A DNA stretch of 64,000 nt, taken from the NCBI GenBank assembly GCA_018398585.1, contig JAGTTD010000006.1:5468501-5532500 (forward strand), in the 5' to 3' direction. Under the pieces are notes generated by a model. It searched no databases. It was not told where the DNA came from and saw nothing but the letters and a program-made list of their open reading frames with translations. Shown here piece after piece: positions 12,901 to 22,669 of this stretch; the stretch's first letter is position 1; each line of letters opens with the position of its first letter. Origin of the DNA: Simmondsia chinensis (lineage: Eukaryota > Streptophyta > Magnoliopsida > Caryophyllales > Simmondsiaceae). The position numbers were made by a program, and so were the translations under genes.

Positions 12901-15900
12901 AGGTGCTTTTAGGTCTTATATTTGCAACAATCAAAATGAAAAAACTATACAATTATCAGCTTTAATACCCATTAGAATTTCCAACATGTGAAAGCATTCA
13001 TAAGTATTTTTTTTCAGTAAATAAATCTATAAAAGCAATTACAAAAGCATCATTGCATAATGGCCGATTACATGACAACTAAGTCAAAATCCATTAGGTA
13101 AAGGGAAAGAAAGAAGATCATTACCTGATGCGCTTGTAGCCATTGAAAACAGTGGAGATTCTTCTACAAATGGCATCACTTGACTGACAAGAGGACCTAA
13201 CTGCCAAAAGAGAAAAAAAAAAGAGAAAATAAACATTCAATCAGATGGTGACATACTTGGTTTATCATACACAAGAAGCACATAACTTCTGTACTCCAAG
13301 TAACCAGACATCATGAACATCATATTAGTACCAGGCAGTCAATGAAAATGGATCAAATGTCGTTGAGATCTTGGTTAAACAGTAAAATACTGCACCATTA
13401 ATAAGTATTCTAGGTTCAAATCCATCTCCTAATCCGCTAACTTAGCAAAAAGAGAGAGAAAACTGATTAGATGAAAAGGTAAACTAATTGAGATCTTTCA
13501 ATTTAGAAGGTGACGCGCCCCAAACGTTTAGGAAAAATATTTCAGATGTCAAACTTAAAATGAACCAGACCTTCCTAATCTGAAACTCCCTTTCCAATGA
13601 TAACTGGCCTTATTAATCCTCTCAGTTTTTGCACCCTTATTTCCCACAGTAGAAGCTTCTTGAATGACAATAATTGAAAGGAGCATAAAGAACAAGTATA
13701 TGTAAGTCACATAAGGACGACAAGAAGAAGGAAAAGAAATGAGAAAAAATACGGCAAGAGAGGGTTTTAGACATCATAAATAAGGCATCATACTTAGTCC
13801 TCACCAGGTTAGATTACCCTAGGTGTGGCAGCTTTTGATCTGTTTATTGTTGTACTCATGGGTACAAATGAGCGAGCTCACAAGCCCGCTCATCATAAAG
13901 CTTGAAAAGCTCAGCTTGCCTCGAGCTATAGTTGAGTCAAGCCAGCTTGTTTACCTTATTGAGTTGAGCCTGAGCTTAACGAAGCTTGAGCTTGTAGGCC
14001 CGTGAGCCTAAATAAGTCTTAAGTAAGCCCATCTCAATATATATAATTATTAGCTTAAATATGAGTAACTAAGTTAAGTATGAGCCTAAATGAGCCGAAC
14101 CAGAGCCTAAACGAGCCCAAATGAGCCTAAATTGAGCTTAAATGAGCCTAAAAATCGCAAGTTTAGTTTGAAGCTTGTTGAATCGGTTCGAGCTCAATTG
14201 AACCGAACCGAACCGAGCCGAGCCTGAGCCTGTGATGAGCTGAACTAGAGCTTCAAGTTTCCCAACTCAGCCGAGCTAAATGTAAATTGGTTGAGCCTCA
14301 AATTTGACAAGTTGGACTCGACTCGACTCAAATACACCCCTAGTTGTACTTCACATATCATGCTTTCTCTATTTCTGACACGCCTATTGATTGTTTTTTT
14401 ACCACTTCAAAACAGCATGTGGTAGGCAGTTGAAGTGAGAACTTAGATCAATCAAACATTGTTACACCAACGATAAGTAGCACAACCTCCAATCCAATGA
14501 GAAACCTAGTATCATGCACAACCTCCCAATCAATCCACGCATGGATAAAAAAAATCCTAGAAATTAGAAAGTAATATACAACCTAGACACATTACCTGCT
14601 CAAAGTACGGTACTGCCTCTGTTGCAGGCCTGTTGTTGAATGAAATTATGGCATTAGCCTTCCACAAAAAGATAATGTTCTTTGTCACACTCCACAATTA
14701 GCTTGAAGCATATTGAACTATATACATAGCTGAAGAGAAACCAAACCTTCGGTATCTTGTCTGAAAAGTAGCTCGCTGTCAGTACTTGCAGAAGTGCACC
14801 ATTACTACAGCCAACCATTCATAGCAAGGAAAATATTCAGCAAGGAAATAGCTGTTGATTTAGCCATCCAATCAGGAGTTTAAGAATCTAGGGAATAACA
14901 TTGAGGTGATGACAAACCGGACATGCAAAGAAACTGTGTCATAGGCCAAGCCCATAGAAATATGTTAGCCTAGATAATACTACGAATTGTTGCTAAGAAA
15001 TCCAACATTTAAAGGAATGAATTTATCTATTGTTTCTCAAAACAGGCAACACCACAAATATGATGAAGTCTACGGGTGGGTAAAACAAGCCATGCTAGAC
15101 AAATAGATTCCTATCATGGTTTACGGTTGTGTCACAGTCGTTGCAACTATAGGAAAAGCAGAGCATCATGGATGTCAGGTGATATGTCATGGCAATTTGC
15201 GTTGTTTTTAGGGCACGCAAATTACTTTTAAGACTTCTGCTCGTAATGATATGAATGAAAAATCATATATAATGTTTGTACTCCTTCAATAGGCTTTTTA
15301 CCAAAACTACAACTTCGATAGTTCTTAAAATTTAAACTTAAATAAAGAAAACACAATACATGTATGGAAGTGAATACAAATTACCATCGCGTAACAACTA
15401 ATACATGATGAATAGCTCAAAATCTATTGTGTAAAACACTCACAATTATCATAATCCTTGACAAAGATTTTAACATAAGATCATTTGTTATCATTTTTTG
15501 TTATAAGTTTTCGGATTCTGAAAAACCAAAAACCATGTAGTGGAAACATCTTTTTCTCTTGTTTCTGATTTCGTGTGACTATTTTCTAAAATGCTTGGGG
15601 AAAAACTGAGAACGGAGATGAAAAACAGGAAAAGGTCATTTCCACCTCCTAATTTTTGGGTTCTCAAAAACCAAAAATGATACCGAATGAGCCCTTAACT
15701 TTCCAGAATTTGCACATTAAGCAGTTATCTCCACACTTTTCACGACAAAATCCCCACTATACCTAGTAGGTCCAAATTCAATATAGCCACTGCAGAGGAA
15801 ACTTCTACCTCAACAAAAAAGAAGAGCCAGCGTAAAGCAATGAAGCATAAAACTAACCTGTGGCCAGCAGAAAAGACAGGGAGCCCAGTGAGCCAGGAGG

Positions 15901-18813
15901 GAGGCAAGTTCGCATCAGGCAATCCAGATGTCAAAAGAATGTCCAAGCAAGTATTGAACCTTTCATAAACCTGCCTCGTTGCATCTTCATGGTTGAATGT
16001 CACATTGTAAGGAACCAATACAATGAGGTATCCTTCCTTTGCCAACAGATTAACTAGATAGCTGAATCCACACAAGACATAGAGAAGTAAACAGGAAGAC
16101 AGAAGGAACAAACAAAGCACGACGATCCGTTTCTATCATGGAATCATAAAAAGGCTGTTACACATTGTGTTGTCCTAGGTAGTGAAATTTGAGTTAGTTG
16201 ATGCACAATCGAATGTCACTGATGATACTTTTGTAGCGGTCTCCACAATGCCTCATTTTGTATGTTATCTATTAAATTGTATTTATAAATAAATGTAACA
16301 TGATAAATTATCAAAATGGTAAAAAAGGATAACGTATGGATGGTTACTAATTCAAATATCTCTAAACTTTAAGATTTAAAAGCAGCTTATGTTCATAAAG
16401 AAACCCACTAGATCATCCCAGCCCATTATCTCGTCAATCTTGGAGCAAAACCTACTAAAATTTCCTCCAAACACTTCCACTTTCTCCTCATCGGGAAAAC
16501 ATGAACCCAAGCCCTTAGTTTCTAGTGATATATATTTGAAACACCTCGTTCAATAATTCTCCTTTATCAATACGGAGACCTTTCAGCACGGAACATATTC
16601 CATACATTATGGTCACAAATTTTAGAGGGGAAAAAAAAAAACTCCCAATTCTTCAAAATGCCAATTCCATGAGTTGAAATCTACAAGGCGCAATCCAGGA
16701 AGTGGCCTGAATCACTGGTTTCCAATTGATACACCCCATAGTGAGGTTTCATCTTAAAATCAGTTGGGGCTATATACCTTGTTATTCTTCTTTTAGGATA
16801 TTGGATGTGGGACTCAGGACACAAGGCTGAACCAATTGGCTAATCTTTTAGAATTTTGGCTGTGGGACTCCTAAGTAGGGGTGTATTTGAGCCAAGCTGA
16901 GTCTCTCAAAGCTTGCCGAGCTCGAAAAGTTCGGACTCGAGCTTGGCTTGGCTTGATCTAGCTCGGCGAGCTTCAAATTAAACTTGCAATATTTCGGCTC
17001 ATTTAAGCTCGATATAGGCTCATTTAAACTCAATATAAGCTCATTTAAACTCGTCTAAGCTCGGGCTCGGCTTATTTACGCTCCAATTTGACTTCATTAG
17101 GCGTTATTTAAGCAAATATATTGTACTAAAAAAGGCTTGCTTAGGCTCGTGAGCTCACAAGCTCGAGCTTCACTAGGCTCGGGCTTGGCTTGATAAGCTA
17201 AACAAGCCGGCTCGGCTCTGCTCGAGCTAAAAGTGGGCCGAGCTTTTCGAGCTTTATGACAAGCCTGCTCGCAAGAGCTCGTGAGCCAGCACGGCTCATT
17301 TACATCCCTAATCATAAGGCGAGGATGAACAATTGGCTAAAATGTCATTTAGGATTTTGGATGTAGGTCTCAAGACGCGAGGATGAACAATTGGCAATGC
17401 GACTGGCAATTCATGGCACAAGATTGATGATGTTGATACAAATCACTAGAGGTGTAACCGAGCCAAGCCAAGCATCTCCTTGTTCGAACTTGAGCTCAAT
17501 AAGAGTTATGAAGTTCAAGTTCAAGCCAAGCTCTTATCGAGCTTTTTGACCTTCATTTGAGCTCGGTTCAATAACACTTTAGTTTGTTCAATACTTGACT
17601 CGGCTCGACTAGGCTTGCTAGGTCAACCGAGCCGATTCGAGCTTGTTGTCGAGCTGAACTTGTCATCGACCTGTATTGAGCCAAATCGAGTTCAAAAGCA
17701 AGCCAAACGAGTTTTAGAGCCGAGCTAGCCATCGAGCCAAGTTATTCAAGTTATTATCGAGCCATTATCAAACCATTTTTGGAGTAATATTAACTGTTAA
17801 GGACCCCTTAACAAGTTTGTGTTGAGCTTTTAACGAGTCAAGCACCACACTGTCCAAACGCGGTTTATTAAGCTTATCGAGCCTACTCGAACTCGGTTTG
17901 ATAAGCTATCAAGCCCCCATAACGAACACAAATGAGTTGTAATCAATTTTAAGCACAAGTAGTTTATTGTACATTGAATTCGTCTACACTCCACCAATCA
18001 CACATACCGAGTGAGATTCTATCTCAACATCAATTACAACAGATAGAGTAACTCACTATTGGGTTATTTATTCTATTTTTTATTTCCGACCTGGTATTTC
18101 TTTTGTATGCATGACCGAACAACTATTTGCATTCAAAATTGAATGTATCAAGCACATGAACATCACCCACCATCTCACAATGTAGAACTACAAAGGAAAA
18201 GATATCCATATTACCCATATGAAGACCCATAAAAAGGAGCCCAAAAACATAAAACGAAAAATGATAAATTTCACCCCCTTTTAAGCCCGGCTCACGAAGT
18301 TGGGAAAACATGAAATCTATATACAAGTTCAAGTAAAGTTTTATTCTAAAACTGCATTAGGTACAGTAATCCACTGACATCGTACATTGATTTCTTCACT
18401 CTCACAACTCTTATGTGGGTTTCTACTACACTCACAACAGGAGACCTTAACAAAAAAGGAGAAAAGAGAAAGAAGCAAAACCTGTAAGTAACATGAGAAA
18501 CAGCACCAATAAACGCACCCCCAAGAAACTCAACAATACCACGAGGCCTTTTATGCTTTGGAGGAGGAACAACCAAGCAAGAACCCACCATAATCCTCCC
18601 ATTATTAACATCACTGTAATAACTTGAAGATGAATAATTTGACCTAAAAATGCTACCTTTATCTACATATCCATCAGAAACCATCTTTAATGAAGAAATT
18701 ACTCGGTGGGTATTGCAGAATTTGGATTTGAAAGTGGGAAAAAGAGAAAAGGAATTGTTTTGGAAGGTGGAGATTGGTGATAAGAGAGTGGGTGAGGATA
18801 TAGTTGCCGCCAT
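5139..18813 (-). CDS. Plastid-type DUF1350 family protein (alpha/beta-hydrolase-like), 9 exons
   Basis: CDS exons: 18813-18482, 16061-15858, 14804-14747, 14658-14596, 13200-13125, 10824-10709, 7525-7436, 7354-7223 and 5273-5139. They total 1,206 bases, or 401 codons plus TGA, and phase is kept at every junction. The protein begins with a Ser-rich transit-peptide-like segment of about 50 residues. PPPKHKRPRGIVEFLGGAF follows, then AKEGYLIVLVPYNVTF, a nucleophile-elbow-like GHSNG, NNRPATEAVPYFEQ, KFNFDAIDDTDVLEE, LSGNHLTPCIQ and a C-terminal TIANWFRRLED. This is the plant/cyanobacterial DUF1350 family; the length fits. No enzymatic activity is established to my knowledge. The start context AACAATGGC is favourable. 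Introns are 2420, 1053, 88, 1395, 2300, 3183, 81 and 1949 bases; the last has a GC donor. The large introns carry transposons. Confidence 0.92.
5334..5700. mobile_element. Inverted-repeat element 'GGTTATTTA' copy 1 (intron 8)
   Basis: A perfect 9-base terminal inverted repeat GGTTATTTA (5334-5342 and 5692-5700) is followed by imperfect inverted arms carrying CTTGTACTTT and TCAATTTAGTCC. It has no coding capacity. A second copy lies at 10878-11228. It behaves like a MITE or foldback element; the superfamily is not certain. Confidence 0.7.
6097..6121 (+). repeat. (TTA)n microsatellite
   Basis: About eight TTA/ATT units within intron 8 of the DUF1350 gene. Confidence 0.8.
6200..6318 (-). mobile_element. 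tRNA-derived SINE, minus strand
   Basis: In minus orientation it has an A-box-like GTCTTGGTTTAGTATG (near 6285-6300) and a B box GGTTCGAATTCC (near 6237-6248). The body ends in CGACTTTATCTT followed by an A run. It is short and sits in intron 8. Confidence 0.65.
6430..6655 (+). mobile_element. tRNA-derived SINE, plus strand
   Basis: An A-box-like TTGCCTCAGTGATAAAAGG (near 6450) and a B-box-like GAGTTCGATCTCC (near 6511) are spaced as in Pol III tRNA-type promoters. The body runs on through CTCAATGGGCCGGGGTTTAC. The end is not sharply defined. Confidence 0.6.
7223..7354 (-). CDS. DUF1350 gene exon 8 with GC donor
   Basis: It encodes VKFNFDAIDDTDVLEETLKP through LSGNHLTPCIQ. The downstream donor reads CAG then GCAAGT: a GC-AG intron with otherwise perfect consensus. 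Reading on into the intron gives ASFL and a stop. Confidence 0.92.
7436..7525 (-). CDS. DUF1350 gene exon 7
   Basis: It encodes VRQGASEFRPSPSENRDCFR and CSYNVEHTLL. The donor is GTACGT, followed by an 81-base intron. The short exon lacks its own ATG. Confidence 0.9.
7835..7975 (+). mobile_element. Decayed RTE/SINE-type 3' tail with C27-A18 run
   Basis: GAAAATAGCCTCC, GTAGGGGTAAGGCTGCACA and TGAGGCACT mark the shared tail. At the place where intact tails read CTACCCTCCCC this copy has 27 C (7896-7922) followed by about 18 A. The (TTG)n end is lost. It lies in intron 6 of the DUF1350 gene. Confidence 0.65.
8075..8850 (-). mobile_element. Small LTR-like (TRIM-type) remnant
   Basis: 8075-8474 has LTR-style ends (TGTTATGACCC and GGGTATAACA). 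Next to it is a purine tract on the minus strand (GAGGAGAGGG, about 8477-8486), which would be the polypurine tract of a minus-strand element. A second TGTTATAACCC start lies at 8543. Segments around 8495-8541 recur in direct and inverted form at 8773-8848. There is no coding DNA; boundaries and class are tentative. Confidence 0.4.
9640..9800 (+). mobile_element. RTE/SINE-type 3' tail copy, subfamily 2
   Basis: Same order as the copies at 3935 and 27930: TTTGACT, ATATTGTTCCGTTTTTGC, GAAAACAGCCTC, GTAAGGGTAAGGCTGCATA and TAGGCACTGGGATTG, ending in TTGTTGT. It lies in intron 6 of the DUF1350 gene. Confidence 0.7.
9953..9993 (+). repeat. A17 plus (TA)n microsatellite
   Basis: A run of about 17 A is followed directly by about 12 TA dinucleotides. 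Confidence 0.9.
10709..10824 (-). CDS. DUF1350 gene exon 6
   Basis: It encodes DAWKVLLDTAGTMLPNNDPE and then AITSLTQFVDQLPKVFSE. The acceptor lies about 50 bases from an inverted-repeat transposon (10878-11228) inserted in intron 5. Confidence 0.9.
10878..11228. mobile_element. Inverted-repeat element 'GGTTATTTA' copy 2 (intron 5)
   Basis: The terminal inverted repeat TTATTTATGC (10880-10889 and 11216-11225) and arms with TAGTCCTCGTACTTTAC match the element at 5334-5700. The centre differs, so the two are diverged family members. Confidence 0.65.
12157..12347 (-). mobile_element. SINE with 5S rRNA head and RTE tail (SINE3-like)
   Basis: On the minus strand 12347-12272 matches plant 5S rRNA from near its 5' end: ACTAATGCACTGGATCC, AGAACTCCGAAGTTAAGCG, then CTTGGGCGAGAGTAGTAC. 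This keeps the A-box-like and intermediate elements but only the beginning of the C box. 12271-12157 is the RTE-type tail (AAGGCTGCGTACATC, a C run, AACTGGGTCTG, then (TTG)n). A 21-base direct repeat with one mismatch flanks it (12136-12156 and 12348-12368; core CCTACAAATCA). It is therefore a complete short retroposon, inserted in intron 5 of the DUF1350 gene. Confidence 0.88.
12228..12246 (+). repeat. 19-base G run inside the 5S-headed SINE
   Basis: This is the C run of the RTE tail read on the opposite strand, preceded by GCCCGGGCCCC. Confidence 0.85.
13125..13200 (-). CDS. DUF1350 gene exon 5
   Basis: It encodes LGPLVSQVMPFVEESPLFSM and ATSAS, and ends in phase 1 (G) that joins GA of exon 6 to form Gly. 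Confidence 0.9.
13350..13455 (+). mobile_element. Short tRNA-derived SINE or fragment
   Basis: An A-box-like ATCTTGGTTAAACAGTAAAA (near 13370) and B-box-like AGGTTCAAATCCATC (near 13411) are followed by CTAATCCGCTAACTTAGC and an A-rich end. It lies in intron 4. The B-box context resembles the SINE at 6200-6318. Confidence 0.5.
13857..14342. mobile_element. GAGC-rich hAT-like non-autonomous element A
   Basis: A perfect 8-bp target duplication GTTGTACT (13849-13856 and 14343-14350) flanks ends CATGGGTACAAATGAG and the complement of TAGGGGTGTATTTGAG. The interior is low-complexity GAGC, GAGCCTAAAT and GAGCTCG. Size 486 bases, non-coding, in intron 4. Confidence 0.8.
14596..14658 (-). CDS. DUF1350 gene exon 4
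   Basis: This 63-base exon encodes ANAIISFNNRPATEAVPYFE plus Q, a conserved DUF1350 block. It is separated from exon 3 by an 88-base intron. Confidence 0.9.
14747..14804 (-). CDS. DUF1350 gene exon 3
   Basis: This 58-base exon completes GHS and encodes NGALLQVLTASYFSDKIPK. It was placed by homology and splice phase; the acceptor is CTGTAG and the donor GTTTGG. Confidence 0.9.
15858..16061 (-). CDS. DUF1350 gene exon 2
   Basis: It encodes YLVNLLAKEGYLIVLVPYN through GLPVFSAGH. The acceptor is GGATTCAG and the donor GTTAGT. It ends with AG, the first two bases of the Ser codon in the GHSNG elbow, so the putative nucleophile codon is split by intron 2. Confidence 0.93.
16876..17310. mobile_element. 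GAGC-rich hAT-like non-autonomous element B
   Basis: The ends are TAGGGGTGTATTTGAGCC and the complement of TAGGGATGTAAATGAGCC, a near-perfect 18-base inverted repeat. Flanks CTCCTAAG and ATCATAAG agree at 6 of 8 positions, fitting an old 8-bp duplication. The interior is AGCTCG-rich. In intron 1. Confidence 0.8.
17447..17993. mobile_element. GAGC-rich hAT-like non-autonomous element C
   Basis: Flanks CAAATCAC (17439-17446) and CCAATCAC (17994-18001) agree at 7 of 8 positions. The ends are TAGAGGTGTA and the complement of TGGAGTGTAGACG. The 3' part (GAGTTGTAATCAATTTTAAG, CACAAGTAG) matches the copy at 60570-61035. In intron 1. Confidence 0.75.
18482..18813 (-). CDS. DUF1350 gene exon 1
   Basis: It encodes the Ser/Thr-rich presequence and the conserved block ending GGAFIGAVSHVTY. 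It ends in phase 2 (AG) before a GTTTTG donor; the split Ser codon is completed by C of exon 2. The region upstream of the ATG has no obvious TATA box but includes a long T run near 18938-18954 (A run in gene sense). Confidence 0.92.
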
Positions 18814-19465
18814 TGTTGATGTGCTCTGCTTACTGGTTTGGACTCTGGATTGTGGGTAACAATCTTACTGAACAGATTTTCTGGGTAGGATTTATTTGTT
18901 GTTAAAATTGAGGGAAACATTTATTTTTTATTTATTGATTTTTTTTTTTTTTTTGGGCGACATTTGTGGTGACTGTTTGTGGGTGATTTGGTCTATTATG
19001 GTCCAGTTGTGTCCAATAGCTAAAAATAAGGGACCACGTATTTCTGGGGACTGCAATAGGGCAGCATGGGCATGGGTGGCAAATGTACCGTGTTATCTTA
19101 TGTTGTTATGTTTATTAAATGGCTTGAAATTTTTTAATTTTTATCTAACTTAATTATTAAACGAGTAATTTTTGTTACCCATTTAATTATATTAGTAATT
19201 TTTTTATTAAATGTTAGTTTTTTAACTTACAAATATGTTAGTAATGCACTTCACAAATAAATATTTTTTATGTTTGTAACTATTAAAATAAACTATCAAA
19301 TTAATATTATTAAATATCGTTCAAATTATCTTATTTCAAAAAATATATATATATAATAACAATAATGTATCACTTAAATGTCTAACATAATTATATAAAC
19401 GGGTCAATTGTGTTGAAAATGGTTTACATGGTTCAAACCCAAATTCAACCCAATTACCTAAACGG
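18814..19465. other. DUF1350 gene upstream region, then AT-rich DNA
   Basis: 18814-18960 is the 5' side of the DUF1350 gene, with a T17 run near 18938. Beyond 19130 the DNA is highly AT-rich. 19390-19465 carries an AACGGGTC / CCCAATTACC repeat that resumes after the inserted RTE tail at 19727. Confidence 0.5.
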
Positions 19466-19726
19466 ATGGATGCAGACTATACTCATGCGTTTTTTTTTTT
19501 TTTTTTTTTTTATGCCATACTTATGATTTTTGATGTTTCACCTGTATCAGGTCTTTGGCTGATGGATGCAGACCATCTCTTTAGGTTGGGGGTCCTAGGA
19601 AACAGCCTCCCTTCAGGGTAGCCCCCTGAAGGGGAAAAGCTGTGTACATCTACCCTCCCCAGGCCCTGCTTTTGGCGGGCGCCCTTGGAGGCACTGGGTT
19701 TGTTATTATTGTTGTTGTTGTTGTTG
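19466..19726 (+). mobile_element. 5'-truncated RTE LINE, 3' UTR only
   Basis: It shares GATGTTTCACCTGTATCAGG-type UTR, GACCATCTCTTTAGGTTGGG, the GGTAGCCCCCTGAAGGGG block and GGCACTGGGTTTG with the RTE at 2930-3120, and ends in (TTG)n. Flanks TACCTAAACGG (19455-19465) and TACCTAAATGG (19727-19737) match at 10 of 11 positions. The T20 run near its 5' side is included. It splits an older GGGTTAAACGGG-type repeat. Confidence 0.75.
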
Positions 19727-19737
19727 TACCTAAATGG

Positions 19738-20684
19738 GTTAAACGGGACAACCCACATTCAACCCGGCTTCAAAAGTCCTGACCCAAACCCTCTATTTTT
19801 GCGTTGTGTTCATGTCATGTTATCCTATCGTGTTAAATTTTACCAGCCCTAAACGTGGGCACAAAGTGCCTCCTCCATATTTATATCGACCATTGAAATT
19901 TATACTCATACTTGCTTTGTTATTTGCCATGAGTCGAACTCAATATTTATACTTGTTCCAAAACCTACAAACCCATGCTCTTACTTGCTCTATTATTCGC
20001 TAGTATCCAACAAATGTTTATTATTTGTCTCGTACCTGCCTAATGTGGCTACAAAAAAGAATTATCCATTACCATATATTAATTATTTAATATTATATTT
20101 TATAATATAATTATAATTTGCTCCAATATTTGACAACGGAATTGAATAATTAAATCAAATATATGTTATTATTATTTTTAAATAAATAAATACAAATTGG
20201 GATGTGTGAGGGGTTTGTCACGGATATGGAGCGGGGTGGGGTAAGTATACACAGGTAATGGGTTTTATTCACCCCTTTGCCATCTCTACATATTTCCTTC
20301 TAAGAACATCTTCAGTTGGGGTATTTAAAAGCTTCCATCGCACTTATTTTGAATACCCTTTTTCACACGACCATTTGACTATCCATCAACTTTAATGAGG
20401 TACCTAATTTTTTTCTAGAACTTTTTTAACGTTTTGTGACACATTTTGAATGTTGAATAGTCTTGAATATTTATTTTTTTATTTTTTTTTTTTTGTACTT
20501 TAGCGAATTCAATAATAAATTGGAAGTATCAACCAACGATATACATAAAAAGTAATTATTTAGATATAGGCATGTATTGATAATATTAGTTATAAAATCC
20601 ATAAAAAGTAAAATAGACATAAAATTATCATTAAAAAAGAAACATAATATAGGAAAAGTAGAAGTAATATTTATAAAAATATAA
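19738..20684. other. AT-rich repeat debris, no gene seen
   Basis: 19738-19850 continues the GGGTTAAACGGG repeat. 20205-20287 is a GC-richer GGGGTGGGG segment ending CCTTTGCCATCTCTAC, resembling ends of hAT-like debris. At 20300 a terminal-repeat-like ACATCTTCAGTTGGGGTATT pairs with the complement of sequence at 22695-22722. Confidence 0.4.
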
Positions 20685-21683
20685 GACTGTGTTTGGAGCA
20701 TGGAATTGTAGTCTAGAATTGGGGCTCAGAATTTCAATTCTGTTGTTTGGTTCACCTGCTGGAATTAGAATTACAATTCCACTGTCCAATTTCATGGAAT
20801 TGGATTTTAACTGAAAATTATATTTTCCAATTCCTTGGAGTGGGGGTAAGGAATTGCAATTCCATATTAACTTAATTGCCCTCGAACCCAAAATGACCCC
20901 CACTTGATTAATCCAAATCCAAGACGATTCAAAATTTAAAGACTTAGACACAACCCAAAATTTGGACCGAACCTTAAAATCACCCAACTTGAATAACTTG
21001 AATTTGAAATGACCGAAATCACCTTAGTTCAAAGTCCGAAGTGACCCAACTGATTGACCCGAAACTCAAGAAGACCCAAATCCAGGAAATGAAACTATGC
21101 AACTTGAATATGACATAAACAAGCCGAGCCGAAGTGGAAATGACCTGGCCAAATTGACCTAAAACTTAGTACAACCCATACCTAAAATGCCCCGACCCAT
21201 CTCAAAATCCGCCTGGTATGACTCAAAATTGAAATGATAAAACTAATTTGTCTCAAAACTAAGTTGACTCGAGCTTAAAATGACCTACCCAATCATAATT
21301 AGCCTGAATCTCGAAAAGATCTAACCTAATTAACTGAAAATTTGAGATAACTTGAAAACCAAATGATCCGTCTCGATACTCGACCAAATTTGACTCGAAA
21401 CTCGAACTCAGAGTGAGTCACTCTGACCATAATAACTTGGATGCAATGTGAACCGCTACCACCAAAATCCAACCGTAGTTTATTTAAAATTTGAAATACT
21501 CCAACTCAATTGACCGAAAACCCTTGATAATTCGAATCATTATGTAATTATAATTCCGACTTCCAATTCCTTTGATGAACCAAATAGGGAATTTCAATTT
21601 CATCGGAATTCTAATTCCATTAGAATTGGAATTGGAATTGTAATTCCACAGTCCAATTCCAATTCCATATGCCAAATAGAGCC
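20685..21683. mobile_element. PIF/Harbinger-like non-autonomous element (999 bp)
   Basis: The ends are GACTGTGTTTGG and the complement of GGCTCTATTTGG, followed inward by CATGGAATTG-type arms on both sides. TAA flanks both ends (before 20685 and after 21683), the 3-bp duplication typical of this superfamily. The interior is diverged TGACCCGAA-like low-complexity DNA with no transposase. Confidence 0.65.
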
Positions 21684-21756
21684 TAAAGGAATTTGCATAC
21701 CCTTTTTTGGGTGCCAAAAATGAATACCAAATATTTAGATATTTATCTTACTTGAC

Positions 21757-21796
21757 ATTTGAATACCTTATTGGAGCTTCCATAAGGTATTCAAAT
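21757..21796. repeat. 15-bp perfect inverted repeat with 10-base loop
   Basis: ATTTGAATACCTTAT (21757-21771) is the exact complement of 21782-21796. The arms resemble the GAATACCTTATTGG motif near 22700, suggesting that terminal repeats of nested elements meet here. Confidence 0.75.
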
Positions 21797-21799
21797 ATT

Positions 21800-22669
21800 C
21801 AACCACATCCTCTTCTTCTGTCTCCCGGCTCGTGCAACTTGGTTTTGTTCTAAGTTGGGTTTTAAGCCATCTACTGTGGGCTCCTGATATTTCAGGTGGT
21901 GGTGGGATCACATTTGTTTGGATTTAATGCTCCCTTGGGACTCCCTATGTATGATTGCTTAACTTTGTTGGGAAATTTGGAAGGCCCGAAACTCCTTTGT
22001 CTTCAAGCGAGCGCTTTTGGATCCAAGGGAGGTGACATCTTGTGCTTCACGCTCTTCATTTGAAGCCCTCTCTTTTGGGGCTCAGAGCATCCTCCTCCTA
22101 GGGCTCCATGCCCTAGCCCGACATTCCCCCCCGCGCCCCCGGTCCCCTCCTCCCCATGGTGTTATTAAAATTAACTCGGACGTTGCTTGGAGCACTCCAC
22201 TTAGAAAGGCTGCTTTAGTGGTGGTCGCGAGGGACTCGTATGACGCTCTTGTTGGTGGCCGGTGTGGCACCGTTAGTGCCTCCTCCGCATTGATGGCTGA
22301 GGCCATGGAGTTCATGCTGCTTGCTCTTTTTCTCAAGCCTATGGGTGGTTAAAGATTATTTTTGAATCTAATTCCAAGAGTCTCATCCAGTATCTTCAGA
22401 AGTTGGGCCCCTTGCCATGGGAGATCAAGACAATTGTGGACGATGTTCTAGACTTCGTTGCCTCCGTTGAATCTTTTTCTTTTTCTTGGGTCCTGAGAAG
22501 CTGTAATAGAGCGGCCCATTTTGTTGCTAAACGTCATTGCTCAATTTCTTGTAATCATGATTGATAGAGGTTTGTTCCTCCTGAACTTGATCAAATTGTA
22601 ATTTCTGATTTTCAAGGAATATAATTTTTGGCCCTTGGGCTCATTAGTGTTTAATTAAAAAAAAACAAA
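21800..22669 (+). mobile_element. 5'-truncated L1-type LINE with RNase H end
   Basis: Frames around 21960-22570 give LCWEIWKARNSFVFKR, then an RNase H fold: GVIKINSDVAW, AALVVVARDSYDALVG, ALMAEAMEFMLLA, FESNSKSLIQYLQKL and SCNRAAHFVAKRH. This is the C-terminal RVT_3-type RNase H of plant L1 LINEs. The third acidic position reads FESN rather than the usual FE-S-D, and a frameshift occurs near 22330. A poly(A) run at 22656-22665 marks the 3' end. Confidence 0.75.

Noticed and set aside
22017..22352. An independent 111-codon gene
   Set aside because: It is one frame of the RNase H end of a truncated L1-type LINE with a poly(A) tail.
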